Counted from the stretch's first letter, positions 26,148-36,752 are shown. The stretch: DNA of 64,000 bases from Bacteroidales bacterium UBA4116 (GCA_002381645.1 DFXE01000011.1:186001-250000); one strand, 5' to 3'. A program made the numbers and translations. The notes: generated by a model not told the origin, from the letters alone.

Positions 26148-27752
26148 GTGACAGATACAAAGTATATCTTCGTTACGGGTGGTGTGGTTTCATCATTAGG
26201 AAAAGGCATTGTTTCAGCTTCTTTAGGCAAATTATTACAAGCCCGGGGCTACAAAGTGACGATACAGAAATTCGACCCTTATATTAATATCGATCCCGGA
26301 ACGCTAAACCCCTATGAACATGGTGAATGCTATGTAACGGTCGACGGACACGAAGCCGACCTCGACTTAGGTCATTACGAACGTTTCCTGAATGCACAAA
26401 CCACACGTGCCAATAATATCACTACCGGACGTATTTATCAAAGCGTAATTGATAAAGAACGCCGTGGTGATTACCTGGGAAAAACAGTACAGATCATTCC
26501 TCACATTACCGATGAGATCAAGCGGAATGTAAAATTACTGGGAACTAAAAACCGGTTTGACTTTGTCATTACCGAGATCGGAGGTACCGTCGGTGATATC
26601 GAATCATTACCTTTTATTGAAAGTGTGCGCCAGTTGAAGTGGGAACTGGGTAAGAACTGCCTTTGTGTGCATCTTACCTACGTACCTTACATTGCCGCAG
26701 CCAAAGAATATAAAACCAAGCCTACTCAGCATTCCGTAAAACAGTTGCAGGAATTAGGTATTCAACCCGATATTTTAGTATTACGTACAGAAAAACTGCT
26801 TAGCAATGATATAGTACGTAAAGTCGCTTTATTCTGTAATGTTTCGGAAGACGCAGTGGTTCAATCTGTTGATGTCCCGACTATTTATGAAGTTCCTTTG
26901 GTGTTACAACGTCAGCAAATGGATGTGACGGTACTCAAGAAAGTAGGACTGGAAGTAGGGCCTACACCGGAACTGAAACCGTGGAAAGAATTCCTCGACC
27001 GAAAAGTGAACGCTACCGAAACGGTTACGATAGGGTTGGTTGGTAAATATGTTGAATTGCAGGATGCATATAAATCTATTGATGAATCATTATTGCAAGC
27101 AGCTACTTATAATAACCGTAAATTGGACTTGCGGCTGATCCATTCTGAAAAGATTAACAATACCAATGCTCCTGAATTATTATCCGGTATGGATGGGATT
27201 GTAATCGCTCCCGGATTTGGTCATCGAGGTATTGACGGAAAATTTGCCGCCATTAAGTATGCCCGTGAAAACGATAAACCTCTCTTAGGTATATGTTTGG
27301 GTATGCAATGTATGGTTATTGAATTTGCGCGTGATGTTTTAGGACTTGAAAATGCAAACTCTACGGAAATGGATCGCAACACCCCCTATAAGGTGATCGA
27401 CCTGATGGAAGAACAGAAGAATGTGACTAATATGGGAGGTTCTATGCGGTTGGGAGCTTATGAATGCGTACTTAAAAAAGACTCTAAAGCATATCAGGCG
27501 TATAAGAAAGAAAATATACAGGAACGGCATCGCCACCGTTTTGAATTTAACAATGAATACAAAGAGCAATTTGAAGCGGCCGGTATGAAATTTACGGGAG
27601 TAAACCCGGAAACCGGATTAGCCGAAGTTGCCGAAATTCCGGAATTAAAATGGTTTGTAGGGGTACAGTACCATCCGGAATACAACAGCACGGTCGTTTG
27701 TCCGAACCCATTGTTCGTCGACTTTGTGAGGGCGGCCATAGAAAACAAATAA
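26148..27752 (+). CDS. pyrG: CTP synthase
   Basis: A 534-residue CTP synthase, normal length. It aminates UTP to CTP with ATP and glutamine. The synthetase domain starts TKYIFVTGGVVSSLGKGIVS (P-loop-like). The glutamine amidotransferase domain, about residues 290-530, has the nucleophile Cys in LLGICLGMQCMV and the catalytic HPE in VQYHPEYNS. The start is GTG. yidC follows after 10 bases, a conserved Bacteroidales pair. Confidence 0.97.
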   Translation: MTDTKYIFVTGGVVSSLGKGIVSASLGKLLQARGYKVTIQKFDPYINIDPGTLNPYEHGECYVTVDGHEADLDLGHYERFLNAQTTRANNITTGRIYQSVIDKERRGDYLGKTVQIIPHITDEIKRNVKLLGTKNRFDFVITEIGGTVGDIESLPFIESVRQLKWELGKNCLCVHLTYVPYIAAAKEYKTKPTQHSVKQLQELGIQPDILVLRTEKLLSNDIVRKVALFCNVSEDAVVQSVDVPTIYEVPLVLQRQQMDVTVLKKVGLEVGPTPELKPWKEFLDRKVNATETVTIGLVGKYVELQDAYKSIDESLLQAATYNNRKLDLRLIHSEKINNTNAPELLSGMDGIVIAPGFGHRGIDGKFAAIKYARENDKPLLGICLGMQCMVIEFARDVLGLENANSTEMDRNTPYKVIDLMEEQKNVTNMGGSMRLGAYECVLKKDSKAYQAYKKENIQERHRHRFEFNNEYKEQFEAAGMKFTGVNPETGLAEVAEIPELKWFVGVQYHPEYNSTVVCPNPLFVDFVRAAIENK

Positions 27753-27762
27753 CTCTTAATAA

Positions 27763-29667
27763 ATGGATAAAAATACAGTAATCGGATTCCTGTTAATAGG
27801 AATTGTTTTATTTGCTTTTACATGGTTCAACCAGCCTTCTCCGGAACAGTTGGAAGCCCAGCGCCGTTATCAGGATTCTATTGCACAGGTTGAATCTACC
27901 CGGCAATTACAACAACAAGCTGATGAAAGACAAAACGCGATAGTTCAAGAATCGTTAGATAATCTGCCAGATTCAGTACGTGAAGTGCAGATGCAGAATG
28001 CGTACGGCGTATTTGCTTCTGCTATGCAGGGAACTGAAGAAAAGGTGAAACTGGAAAATGATTTGGTCGAGCTCCATATATCCAGCAAGGGAGGGCATCT
28101 TGCCTATGCCAGGCTGAAAGAATATGTTACATACGATTCTCTTCCGTTAATCCTTTTTGATGAACGGGATATGAAATTTGGTTTTACAATGGTAACGGCT
28201 ACCAACCGTGTGGTTAATACTTCGGATCTATACTTCACCCCCATAAAGGGAAGCGATCCTAATACAGTAACTATGCGTTTGAATGTAGGCGAAGGAGGAT
28301 ATCTTGATTTCGTTTATTCGTTGAGGCCGGGTGACTACATGATTGATTATACGATCCAAAGTAACGGGTTAAATGGTATTCTTTCTCCCAGCACCAATGC
28401 GCTTGACCTGGTATGGGAACAAGACATCCGTCAACAGGAAAAAGGACGTAAATATGAAGATCAGCATACTGCTTTGTATTATAAATTCCTTGCCGACGAT
28501 GTTGAAAAATTAAGTGAAGTAAAAGACCAGAGTGAAAGAGTGTCGAACCGGTTGAAATGGATAGCATATAAAGATAAGTTTTTTGCCACAGTATTGATTT
28601 CAAATGACGGATTCGAAGCCACAGCATTGGAGTCGAAGTTGTTAACGGCCGATGGCTATCTGAAAAGACTTAAAACGACTACATCTGTACCTTTTGATCT
28701 GCAGGGCAGGGAAACTACATCGTTTATTTATTATTTAGGTCCTACCAGCTACGCTCATTTGCGGTCGTATGATAAAGGTGTTCCTTCAAATGAACAACTG
28801 GAGTTGGAGAAACTGGTCCCGATGGGAGGAAGCTTCTTCCGTGCAATTAATCAGTATTTTATTATTCCTATATTCGACTTTTTAGGTAAATTTATTAGCA
28901 ATTACGGATTACTGATATTTTTGTTGACGTTAGCCGTTAAACTGGTTTTATTCCCGTTGACTTATAAATCTTATATGTCATCGGCAAAAATGCGTGTGCT
29001 TCGTCCGCAGGTAGAAGCTATAAATGAAAAATATCCCGGACAGGATAAAGCTATGGAACGGCAGAAAGCTACAATGGAGCTTTATAGTCGTGCCGGAGCC
29101 AGTCCGATGAGCGGCTGTCTTCCCATGCTGCTTCAGTTTCCGATATTGATTGCTTTGTATAATTTTTTCCCGTCGGCTATTGAATTAAGGCAGGAAAGTT
29201 TTTTATGGGCAAACGACTTATCTACATATGATGCCGTAATCAGTTGGGATACCTATATACCGCTTGTGAGCCAGTATTTTGGTAATCATATTAGTTTATT
29301 CTGTTTGTTAATGACTATTGTAAATATAGCCTATACTAAGTTTAATATGGATATGACCAATACAGGGCAACAGCAAATGCCAGGTATGAAAATGATGATG
29401 TACCTGATGCCGCTGATGTTTCTGTTTATCTTTAATCAAAGTCCGGCAGCATTAAGTTATTATTTCCTTGTATCTACTTTGATCACGATTGTGCAAACGC
29501 TTTCGTTCCGTTTTCTTATCAACGAAGATAAATTATTAGCCAAACTGGAGGCTAATAAAAAGAAACCGCAAAAGAAATCCGGTTTTATGAAACGTCTTGA
29601 AGAAGCGCAGAAGCAACAGCAGGAAATCCTTAAAAAACAACAGCAACAACAAAAGAAAAAAAAGTAA
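27763..29667 (+). CDS. yidC: Membrane protein insertase YidC
   Basis: A 634-residue insertase of the long Gram-negative type. There is an N-terminal membrane helix (GFLLIGIVLFAFTWF, residues about 8-22), a large periplasmic domain (about residues 60-350) and the conserved five-helix core from GLLIFLLTLAVKLVLFPLTY, including MSGCLPMLLQFPILIALYNF. The tail is a Gln/Lys-rich low-complexity stretch that may bind ribosomes. YidC inserts inner-membrane proteins alone or with SecYEG. A good terminator follows. Confidence 0.97.
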   Translation: MDKNTVIGFLLIGIVLFAFTWFNQPSPEQLEAQRRYQDSIAQVESTRQLQQQADERQNAIVQESLDNLPDSVREVQMQNAYGVFASAMQGTEEKVKLENDLVELHISSKGGHLAYARLKEYVTYDSLPLILFDERDMKFGFTMVTATNRVVNTSDLYFTPIKGSDPNTVTMRLNVGEGGYLDFVYSLRPGDYMIDYTIQSNGLNGILSPSTNALDLVWEQDIRQQEKGRKYEDQHTALYYKFLADDVEKLSEVKDQSERVSNRLKWIAYKDKFFATVLISNDGFEATALESKLLTADGYLKRLKTTTSVPFDLQGRETTSFIYYLGPTSYAHLRSYDKGVPSNEQLELEKLVPMGGSFFRAINQYFIIPIFDFLGKFISNYGLLIFLLTLAVKLVLFPLTYKSYMSSAKMRVLRPQVEAINEKYPGQDKAMERQKATMELYSRAGASPMSGCLPMLLQFPILIALYNFFPSAIELRQESFLWANDLSTYDAVISWDTYIPLVSQYFGNHISLFCLLMTIVNIAYTKFNMDMTNTGQQQMPGMKMMMYLMPLMFLFIFNQSPAALSYYFLVSTLITIVQTLSFRFLINEDKLLAKLEANKKKPQKKSGFMKRLEEAQKQQQEILKKQQQQQKKKK

Positions 29668-29689
29668 AACCTTTATAACAACATTTAAG

Positions 29690-29725
29690 AAAAGGGAAGT
29701 GGGTATTGGTTCATTTCCCTTTTTG
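29690..29725 (+). terminator. Terminator of pyrG-yidC
   Basis: AAAAGGGAAGTG (29690-29701) pairs with CATTTCCCTTTT (29712-29723), one G-T pair, loop of 10, then T-rich sequence. Confidence 0.88.
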
Positions 29726-29988
29726 TTTATAATCAAACGTTTACGTACTAACAGGTATAAAATGTTATCCCTTATCTTTTAACATATGATACATTTTTAC
29801 ATGTAAAAACTACATATTTCTTTTATGAATAACAAAATATTCCCTTATCATTTACATAGTTTATCCTAACTTAAACTTAATACCTTTTAATTTTGTTGTA
29901 ATTAATGTTAACGAGTTAATACTGAAAAACAGGTGTTGGCCTAACAATATTGAATGCTAATTAAATTATCAACTTAAATCAACTCTTT
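29726..29988 (+). other. Gap before SusC locus 1, with -7 element
   Basis: An AT-rich spacer. TAATTTTG at 29888-29895 fits TAnnTTTG and would give a leader of about 90 bases before the SusC gene. I see no clear -33 and no other feature. Confidence 0.45.
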
Positions 29989-32900
29989 ATGGAAGAAAAA
30001 TGTCGTACATTTTCTTTTCGAAAATTACCGTTGAAATTCATCCAACTGGTAATCGTATCGGTCTTCCTGCTGGTAAATTGCCTTCCGGCAATGGCTCAGA
30101 CAGGCGTTAGAGTAACTGGTGTAGTAACTTCACAAGCAGATGGTTTACCTTTAATCGGGGTAAATGTTATCCAGCGTGGAACGACTAACGGTACAGTTAC
30201 CGATTTTGATGGAAATTTTGAATTAACAGTTCCGGTTAATTCCATTCTTGATTTTTCTTATATTGGTTATATCAACCAGCAGATCACAGTTACTGCCGGA
30301 AGAACCCAGTATAATGTGATGATGAATGAAGATTCACAATCCCTTGATGAAGTAGTAGTCGTAGGTTACGGTGTACAGAAAAAGAAACTGGTTACCGGTG
30401 CTACTGTTCAGGTTGGTGGCGATGATCTTCAGAAATTGAGTACCACTTCAGCGTTTACGGCGTTGCAAAGCCAGACGCCTGGGGTGAATATCACACAAGT
30501 TTCCGGTATGCCAGGCGAAGGTTTTAAAGTAAACATCCGTGGTGTCGGTACCATTGGTAATTCGGAGCCGTTGTATGTTATCGATGGGGTAAGTGGTGGT
30601 AACATTAATAATTTAAACCCATCTGATATTGAGTCGATCGATGTATTAAAGGATGCTGCTTCTGCTGCAATTTATGGATCACGGGGAGCAAACGGAGTTA
30701 TCCTGGTTACGACCAAACGCGGTAAAGCCGGTAAAATCCAGCTTAATTACGATGGGTATATTGGCGTTCAAAATATATACAAAATGCCGGACCTGCTGGA
30801 CGCCAAACAATATATGGCGATTCAGGATGAGACTCGCTATAATGAAGGAACGGGGGTATATAATTGGGAAAATGAACTGCCGAAATACCTCTATGATAAT
30901 ATCATGAACGGTAGTTGGAACGGAACTAACTGGGCGGAAGAATTCAGGAATAAAAACGCTCTTACACAGAACCATGCCATTAATATGCTGGGCGGAAGCG
31001 AGTTTTCAAAATTCTCTTTAGGTTTCTCCTATACTAATACAGAAGGTACATTGGGACAACCCCGGGCGACCGATTATACACGCTATACGGCTCGTATCAA
31101 TTCCGATCATGTAATATATAAAGTACGCGACCTTGAAGTAATAAAAATCGGGCAAACTCTTAACTTTAGTCATCGCAACAGAAGTAGCGTTGTGGCAATA
31201 GGAAATATCTATAGTAACGATTTTCATAATATGTTGGTAGCAAATCCTTTGATGCCTGTGTATACCCGTGATGGAGGATGGTATGATCAAGAGGCGAAAA
31301 CCGAAGAAGGTTGGGTATTACAGGGAGCGGCTGCCAATCCAATTGCCGAGTATGCATTAGGGACCCATTCACAGAATTATAACCGCGAATTTGAATTGCG
31401 TTCAAGTGCATATATTGAAATACAACCGTTAAGAAATCTTGTTTTCCGTTCAAGTTTCGGGTACAACAGAAGTTCTAATTCATATCGAAATTATAGTGCT
31501 GCCCGTAACCTTTCAACCACATCAACTTTCCCTTTAGATGAAGTACGCCAAAGCGGTAGTATGGGATATGATATCTTATGGAACAATACGATCAGTTATA
31601 ATTTCGATATCAATACGGACCATTCATTTGGAGTAATGTTGGGTCAGGAAATCATCAAATCGGGTATGGGTATCAATTATGAGTTCGGTTCCAATAAATC
31701 TTTATTCCCGAATTCCTTTAAGCATGCGTATATTACCAATACTGCTGCAACAGCCATTAATGAGATAACAGTGAGAAAAGGTGAGCCGTGGGCAATGGGC
31801 AGGATGGCTTCTTTCTTCGGTCGTGCAGAATATAATTACAAAGAAACCTATATGGCAACATTTACGCTGCGTGCAGACGGTTCAAGCAATTTTGCCCGCG
31901 GTCATCGTTGGGGATATTTCCCGTCTGTATCTGCCGGATGGATTATTACGAATGAAGAATTTATGGAATCACTTAGGGATAACGGACTGGATTACTTAAG
32001 GCTTCGTGGTAGTTGGGGCCAAAACGGGAATAGCAATATTGATAATTTCCAGTATTTGGCAACTATAGCGATGGATAACCGGAATGCCTATTATTTTGGT
32101 GAATCAAAAGAGGCATCGACACAAGGTGCTTATGCCGATATTTTGCCGAATAATAGTATTTCATGGGAAAGGGCGGATATGATCAATATCGGTTTGGATA
32201 CACGTGTACTTAATTCCCGTTTAGGTTTGGTATTCGAATGGTATCAAAGAAAAACCAAAGACTGGCTGGTTAGAGCGCCACAGTTGGCCACATTTGGTAC
32301 GAATGCGCCATTTATTAATGGAGGGGATATTGAAAACAGAGGTATAGAATTATCTTTAAACTGGAATGATAGAGTAGGTGATTTTACTTATGGGGCAAAT
32401 TTCAATATCTCACATAATAAAAATAAAATTACGAGAATAGCTAATGCCGAAGGGATAGTTCACGGACCGGCAAATGTGTTGAGCCAGGGTACTACAGAAA
32501 TGTTCCGGGCTCAGGTAGGTGAACCGATTGGTTTTTTCTGGGGATATAAAACGGAAGGGGTTTTCCAGAACCAAGCTGAAATTGATGCATACCGAGCAGC
32601 AGGTAAGGGTGTTTTAGAGACAGCACAACCCGGTGACCTTATTTTTGCGGATACTAATAATGACGGAGCAATCAGTGATGCAGACAAAGTTAAGATCGGT
32701 GACCCGAATCCGGATTTTACAGCTGGTCTGACATTAAACTTCGGTTATAGAGGATTCGATCTTATGCTTACGGCATACGGACATTTTGGGCAACAAATTG
32801 CTAAATCTTACCGTTCGTTCGCGGATAGTCCGTTACAAAATTATACGACTGATATATTCGGCCGGTGGCATGGGGAAGGTACCTCCAATAGGTTACCACG

Positions 32901-33216
32901 ACTTACTTCGGGTAGCCATACTAACTGGCAGTATATTTCTGATATTTATATTGAAGATGCGGATTTTGTAAAATTGCAGAATATCACGCTGGGATACGAC
33001 TTCAAACAACTATTACCTAAATTGCCGTTTGGACAGGTACGTTTATATGTAACGGCTCAAAACTTGTTTACCATTACAGGATACTCTGGTCTGGATCCGG
33101 AAGTCGGATTTACTTATAATGATAATGACGGAACTTATAACTGGTCAAAAGGTATAGACTTAGGGTTTTATCCAAGTGCAAGAACCTATCTGGTAGGTGT
33201 AAATCTTAAATTTTAA
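29989..33216 (+). CDS. SusC/RagA-type TonB-dependent transporter (locus 1)
   Basis: A 1075-residue outer-membrane transporter. Signal peptide to about residue 37 (LPAMAQ). A carboxypeptidase-regulatory-like domain follows (about 40-120, GVNVIQRGTTNGTVTDFDGN), then the TonB-box-like DEVVVVGYG, the plug (IRGVGTIGNSEPLYVIDGVS) and a 22-strand barrel ending in a terminal Phe (VGVNLKF). It imports a polymer fragment with the SusD partner 13 bases downstream. There is no N-terminal STN domain, so no direct anti-sigma signalling is expected. No enzyme gene reveals the substrate. Confidence 0.95.
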   Translation: MEEKCRTFSFRKLPLKFIQLVIVSVFLLVNCLPAMAQTGVRVTGVVTSQADGLPLIGVNVIQRGTTNGTVTDFDGNFELTVPVNSILDFSYIGYINQQITVTAGRTQYNVMMNEDSQSLDEVVVVGYGVQKKKLVTGATVQVGGDDLQKLSTTSAFTALQSQTPGVNITQVSGMPGEGFKVNIRGVGTIGNSEPLYVIDGVSGGNINNLNPSDIESIDVLKDAASAAIYGSRGANGVILVTTKRGKAGKIQLNYDGYIGVQNIYKMPDLLDAKQYMAIQDETRYNEGTGVYNWENELPKYLYDNIMNGSWNGTNWAEEFRNKNALTQNHAINMLGGSEFSKFSLGFSYTNTEGTLGQPRATDYTRYTARINSDHVIYKVRDLEVIKIGQTLNFSHRNRSSVVAIGNIYSNDFHNMLVANPLMPVYTRDGGWYDQEAKTEEGWVLQGAAANPIAEYALGTHSQNYNREFELRSSAYIEIQPLRNLVFRSSFGYNRSSNSYRNYSAARNLSTTSTFPLDEVRQSGSMGYDILWNNTISYNFDINTDHSFGVMLGQEIIKSGMGINYEFGSNKSLFPNSFKHAYITNTAATAINEITVRKGEPWAMGRMASFFGRAEYNYKETYMATFTLRADGSSNFARGHRWGYFPSVSAGWIITNEEFMESLRDNGLDYLRLRGSWGQNGNSNIDNFQYLATIAMDNRNAYYFGESKEASTQGAYADILPNNSISWERADMINIGLDTRVLNSRLGLVFEWYQRKTKDWLVRAPQLATFGTNAPFINGGDIENRGIELSLNWNDRVGDFTYGANFNISHNKNKITRIANAEGIVHGPANVLSQGTTEMFRAQVGEPIGFFWGYKTEGVFQNQAEIDAYRAAGKGVLETAQPGDLIFADTNNDGAISDADKVKIGDPNPDFTAGLTLNFGYRGFDLMLTAYGHFGQQIAKSYRSFADSPLQNYTTDIFGRWHGEGTSNRLPRLTSGSHTNWQYISDIYIEDADFVKLQNITLGYDFKQLLPKLPFGQVRLYVTAQNLFTITGYSGLDPEVGFTYNDNDGTYNWSKGIDLGFYPSARTYLVGVNLKF

Positions 33217-33229
33217 AGGAAAGTTTTTT

Positions 33230-34948
33230 ATGAAAAAAATTATATTAATGGCAACAGCCGCACTGATGTGTATGAGCTGTGAAAGTTTTCTGGATACGGA
33301 TAATCTGACAAAGAAGGATACTACGAATTTCCCTTCAACGGCAGAAGATGCCAATCAGATGGTAACTGGTATTTATTCTACACTGAATACGGCTATCAGC
33401 GCTCCTGAACGATCTTATTTCTATGTGGCAGAACTAGCTTCGGACGATCGTTTTGGCGGCGGCGGTGAAAATGACAAACTGATGCAGGCCATCGATAAAC
33501 TGATGAACTCGGAGCCTGATATGTTTAAATCATTCTGGGAAGCTCGTTACAGGGGAATATTCCGTGCGAATATGGCATTGGAAACCCTTGATAATTGCGA
33601 TGTGGACGAGTCGACGTTAAACAGATATAAAGGGGAATCCCATTTCTTACGTGCATATTTCTATCATGAATTAGCTGAAATGTTCGGTGAAGTACCTTTG
33701 GTGCTTACAACCGAAGCTGTGAATATTCCGAGAACCGACATCGATTTGATATATGGACAGATTGCTTATGACCTGAAACAGGCAATCAGTCTGTTACCTT
33801 CTGTAAAATACAACACCATAGAATCAGGACATGCAACGAAATGGGCGGCAGAAGCATTAATGGCTCGCGTATTCTTGTTCTATACCGGATTTTACAATAA
33901 ATCGGAAATGCCATTAGGAGATGGGATTGGTGAAGCCAATACGAGTTCGGTTACCAAAGCCGAAGTAGTTGGTTGGGTTGATGATTGTGTAGCCAATAGC
34001 GGGCATGGCCTGATTGACGATTTCCGTAGAATATGGGCTTATTCAAATCAATATACTGCCCCTGAGTATGATTTTGTGAAAGATTTAGCCGAATCAGGAA
34101 ATACATGGGTTGTGGATGGTAATGCGAATCCGGAACATGTATTTGTAGTAAAATGTTCTAAAATGGCTGATTGGGGCACCATTACCGGTTATTCGAATCA
34201 ATATCTGATACATTTCGGATTACGTGCCGATAATGGTGGTGAAAATACGTTCCCGTTCGGAGTAGGCTGGGGAGCAGGTCCGGTTAATCCGACATTATGG
34301 ACGGATTGGGAAAGAGCCGAGCCGAAGGATATCCGTCGTGAAGCATCCATTCTAGACGTTGAAAAAGAAACGGAGAATTTTATATACGGAGCTGACAAAC
34401 AAGTGGAAGAAGCTGGTTTCTGGCAAAAGAAATTCTTGGCTATCCGTGCGCATGATAATGACGGTAAACTAATGAATACATTCGCTACTTTACAATGGGG
34501 TAGAGAAGACGACAACTTCCAGTTAGGACATGTGCAGGACCATATTGTGATCCGTTTTGCAGACGTTCTGTTAATGCAGTCGGAGTTAAAAGAAGATGCT
34601 ACAGGTATGAATAGAGTCCGCGCTCGGGTGGGATTACCCGAAAAAGCATATTCATTGGATGCGATAAAGAATGAGCGCCGTTTCGAATTAGCTTTCGAAG
34701 GTCGCCGTTGGGCCGATATCCGCCGCTGGGGTGATGCCCCAACCTTATTAGATAGGCAATTAGGTGTAGCGATTTATAACAGGGGTGCTGCCGATGTGAT
34801 GAAACCATTTGGTGGAGGTTACTCTGCGAGATATAACGAAACAAAAGGATTTTTCCCGCTGCCACTTTCCGAGGTAGACTTATCCGATGGGGTATTGACT
34901 CAAACACCGGGATGGGGAACACCCGCGGCAGAATATCCGGGTTGGTGA
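33230..34948 (+). CDS. SusD/RagB-type surface lipoprotein (locus 1)
   Basis: A 572-residue SusD-family lipoprotein that caps its SusC partner and binds substrate at the cell surface. The lipobox is ALMCMSC (Cys 17), followed by acidic ESFLDTDN. The N-terminal helical TPR-like part includes GESHFLRAYFYHELAEMFGE, a family hallmark, and the C-terminal region has NERRFELAFEGRRWADIRRW. The gene is co-transcribed between SusC and a third lipoprotein. Confidence 0.95.
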   Translation: MKKIILMATAALMCMSCESFLDTDNLTKKDTTNFPSTAEDANQMVTGIYSTLNTAISAPERSYFYVAELASDDRFGGGGENDKLMQAIDKLMNSEPDMFKSFWEARYRGIFRANMALETLDNCDVDESTLNRYKGESHFLRAYFYHELAEMFGEVPLVLTTEAVNIPRTDIDLIYGQIAYDLKQAISLLPSVKYNTIESGHATKWAAEALMARVFLFYTGFYNKSEMPLGDGIGEANTSSVTKAEVVGWVDDCVANSGHGLIDDFRRIWAYSNQYTAPEYDFVKDLAESGNTWVVDGNANPEHVFVVKCSKMADWGTITGYSNQYLIHFGLRADNGGENTFPFGVGWGAGPVNPTLWTDWERAEPKDIRREASILDVEKETENFIYGADKQVEEAGFWQKKFLAIRAHDNDGKLMNTFATLQWGREDDNFQLGHVQDHIVIRFADVLLMQSELKEDATGMNRVRARVGLPEKAYSLDAIKNERRFELAFEGRRWADIRRWGDAPTLLDRQLGVAIYNRGAADVMKPFGGGYSARYNETKGFFPLPLSEVDLSDGVLTQTPGWGTPAAEYPGW

Positions 34949-34980
34949 TATGTTGACTTATAATGATAATAATAAATAAT

Positions 34981-36300
34981 ATGAATAAATCAATCATATA
35001 TTCTATTTTGATGGGGCTGGCCATGCTGATAGCCTGCGACCCGATTGAGAAAAGAGACGAAATGACCGGTTCAATAACCGCGGATCAATTAGATATATCA
35101 GTTACGGCGGAAGTAGTCAATGGAATAAGATCGAATAAACTTATTCTTGAAAATCATAGCCCTGTTCTTTCCTACTGGGACTATGGGATGGGTACCTCCA
35201 CACGTGCATACGATGAAGTATTGGTAACATCGGTAGGTGATGTTGTCGTAAAATTTACCGGACGTAATGGCGACGGAACCACCATAACGAAAGATATTAC
35301 AGTGAATGTAGAATCGATTGTATATGAAGTAACCGGAATGGATAAATTTATCGGTGATGGATCTAAGACCTGGGTATTAGATCAATGGACAAACGAACAG
35401 GATTTCGGAGGTGCCGGCATTTTCCCGTATGGTATAAATGGCGCCGCCGGTGATAAATATCCCGGATGGTGGGGACTTAAATATGGTGAATTTGATGAAA
35501 GCGATGCCAAAATAACATTTGCCTTGGACGGCGGCGCTATCTTTACCAAAACATTGAGTGATGGAACTCAGCAAAAAGGTACATTCTCATTCAACATGTC
35601 AAAAACATACAATGACTGGTCACTTGGAACGTTATCGTTAAAAGGAGCTACCATCCCTTATCCGTATTCAATGAATGATAATAATGGGGAAGCTTATGAT
35701 TTTTATATTTTAGTGCTTGAAGATGATCAGTTAGTCTTAGCAAATGCCAGGGGAAATGGAATACCCGATGATCCGACAACAGCACCCGGAGGCGAAGTTA
35801 ATATCTGGATGTTCCGTCCGGAGGGATACACTTCATTTGATGTTTCGGAACAATTATCTTTATTAGCAGGGGAAACGGAAAAAACGTGGACCTGGGCAAC
35901 CGGTAACTGTTGGGGTAATAACGCTATGGACGCAAATGGTCCTTCGTGGTGGACGTTAGATGCGGAAGGAATCAATGGGCAGGATGCATTGAATGGATCA
36001 GGGGCCAAAATGGTATTCAAAGCCGACGGAACGATGGAAAAGCATTTGACGGATGGAACAATTGAAACTGCAACTTTTAGGGTAGCATCACCCGTTTCAG
36101 ATGCCTGGCCGACCGGTTCTTTAAAGCTTAATGGTTCATCTGTCCTTTTTGGACGAGTTACTAATGTACCGGAAGGCTGGAGAGATGTGTATGATTTCGG
36201 AATTGTAGAATTAACGGAAAATACAATGATACTCGGAAACAATTGCCTCGATAGTAATGATGGGGAGGGCTGGTTTTGGGTATTCACTGCACAAGAGTAA
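34981..36300 (+). CDS. SusE/F-like surface lipoprotein with duplicated domain
   Basis: A 439-residue lipoprotein (lipobox AMLIAC) following the SusD gene by 32 bases; I use the ATG at 34981. An Ig/PKD-like domain covers about residues 30-115. Two related domains of about 150 residues follow, roughly 118-281 and 292-439. Matching pieces are SKTWVLDQW / EKTWTWATG, AKITFALDGGAIFTKTLSDG / AKMVFKADGTMEKHLTDG, LGTLSLKGATIPYP / TGSLKLNGSSVLFG, and VNIWMFRPE / WFWVFTAQE. By position it should bind the substrate of this SusCD pair. No catalytic motif is evident, and I do not know the exact family. Confidence 0.75.
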   Translation: MNKSIIYSILMGLAMLIACDPIEKRDEMTGSITADQLDISVTAEVVNGIRSNKLILENHSPVLSYWDYGMGTSTRAYDEVLVTSVGDVVVKFTGRNGDGTTITKDITVNVESIVYEVTGMDKFIGDGSKTWVLDQWTNEQDFGGAGIFPYGINGAAGDKYPGWWGLKYGEFDESDAKITFALDGGAIFTKTLSDGTQQKGTFSFNMSKTYNDWSLGTLSLKGATIPYPYSMNDNNGEAYDFYILVLEDDQLVLANARGNGIPDDPTTAPGGEVNIWMFRPEGYTSFDVSEQLSLLAGETEKTWTWATGNCWGNNAMDANGPSWWTLDAEGINGQDALNGSGAKMVFKADGTMEKHLTDGTIETATFRVASPVSDAWPTGSLKLNGSSVLFGRVTNVPEGWRDVYDFGIVELTENTMILGNNCLDSNDGEGWFWVFTAQE

Positions 36301-36432
36301 ATAGATGTATTTAAATAGTGATGCTCTAATATGTATGTCAAATGCACAAACTGTATATGTAGGTTTGTTAATAACTTATGGTGGCGGTACATATTTAGGT
36401 TTATTTGACAAATAAATTAAATAATCATTCAT

Positions 36433-36466
36433 AAAAAAAGCCAGGCTGTCTCGGCCTGGCTTTTTT
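36433..36466 (+). terminator. Terminator of SusCD locus 1
   Basis: GCCAGGC and GCCTGGC pair around TGTCTCG, flanked by A7 and T6, giving a stem of about 13 bases. It is GC-rich and strong. Confidence 0.93.
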
Positions 36467-36752
36467 GCCCCTTATTGTATATTTTATACATTAGGATGAA
36501 AAAGTATGCAGGTAAAAAAATAATTTCATCTGCAGGGAGAAAAATTTTACTGACCAGTAAAATCTAAATTTCCGGGCATTGTTTCGATTATTGCATAAAT
36601 ACAGACATTTACTTATTGTATTTTTTATAAATGTATTTTATTTTGTCGTATGTTTTTCCACATTACTTTAAACAGAAAATACAAGTAGTTCTGCATAAAA
36701 AGAAGATTCCTGCCGGATTTCTTTCTTATCAAGAAATTAATTACCTTGCCAT
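36467..36752 (+). other. Gap with 20-base palindrome upstream of the DUF6057-like gene
   Basis: ATTTTACTGACCAGTAAAAT at 36544-36563 is a palindrome apart from its two central bases, the form of a dimeric-repressor operator (TetR-like sites look similar). A weaker inverted repeat, ACATTTA/TAAATGT, lies near 36603-36635. A -7-like TACCTTGC ends 4 bases before the ATG at 36753. Confidence 0.55.

Noticed and set aside
35727..36392. 221-codon ORF on the minus strand
   Set aside because: It lies opposite the surface lipoprotein gene, shows no motif or signal peptide of a real family, and crosses the gene's end. The plus-strand gene explains the region.
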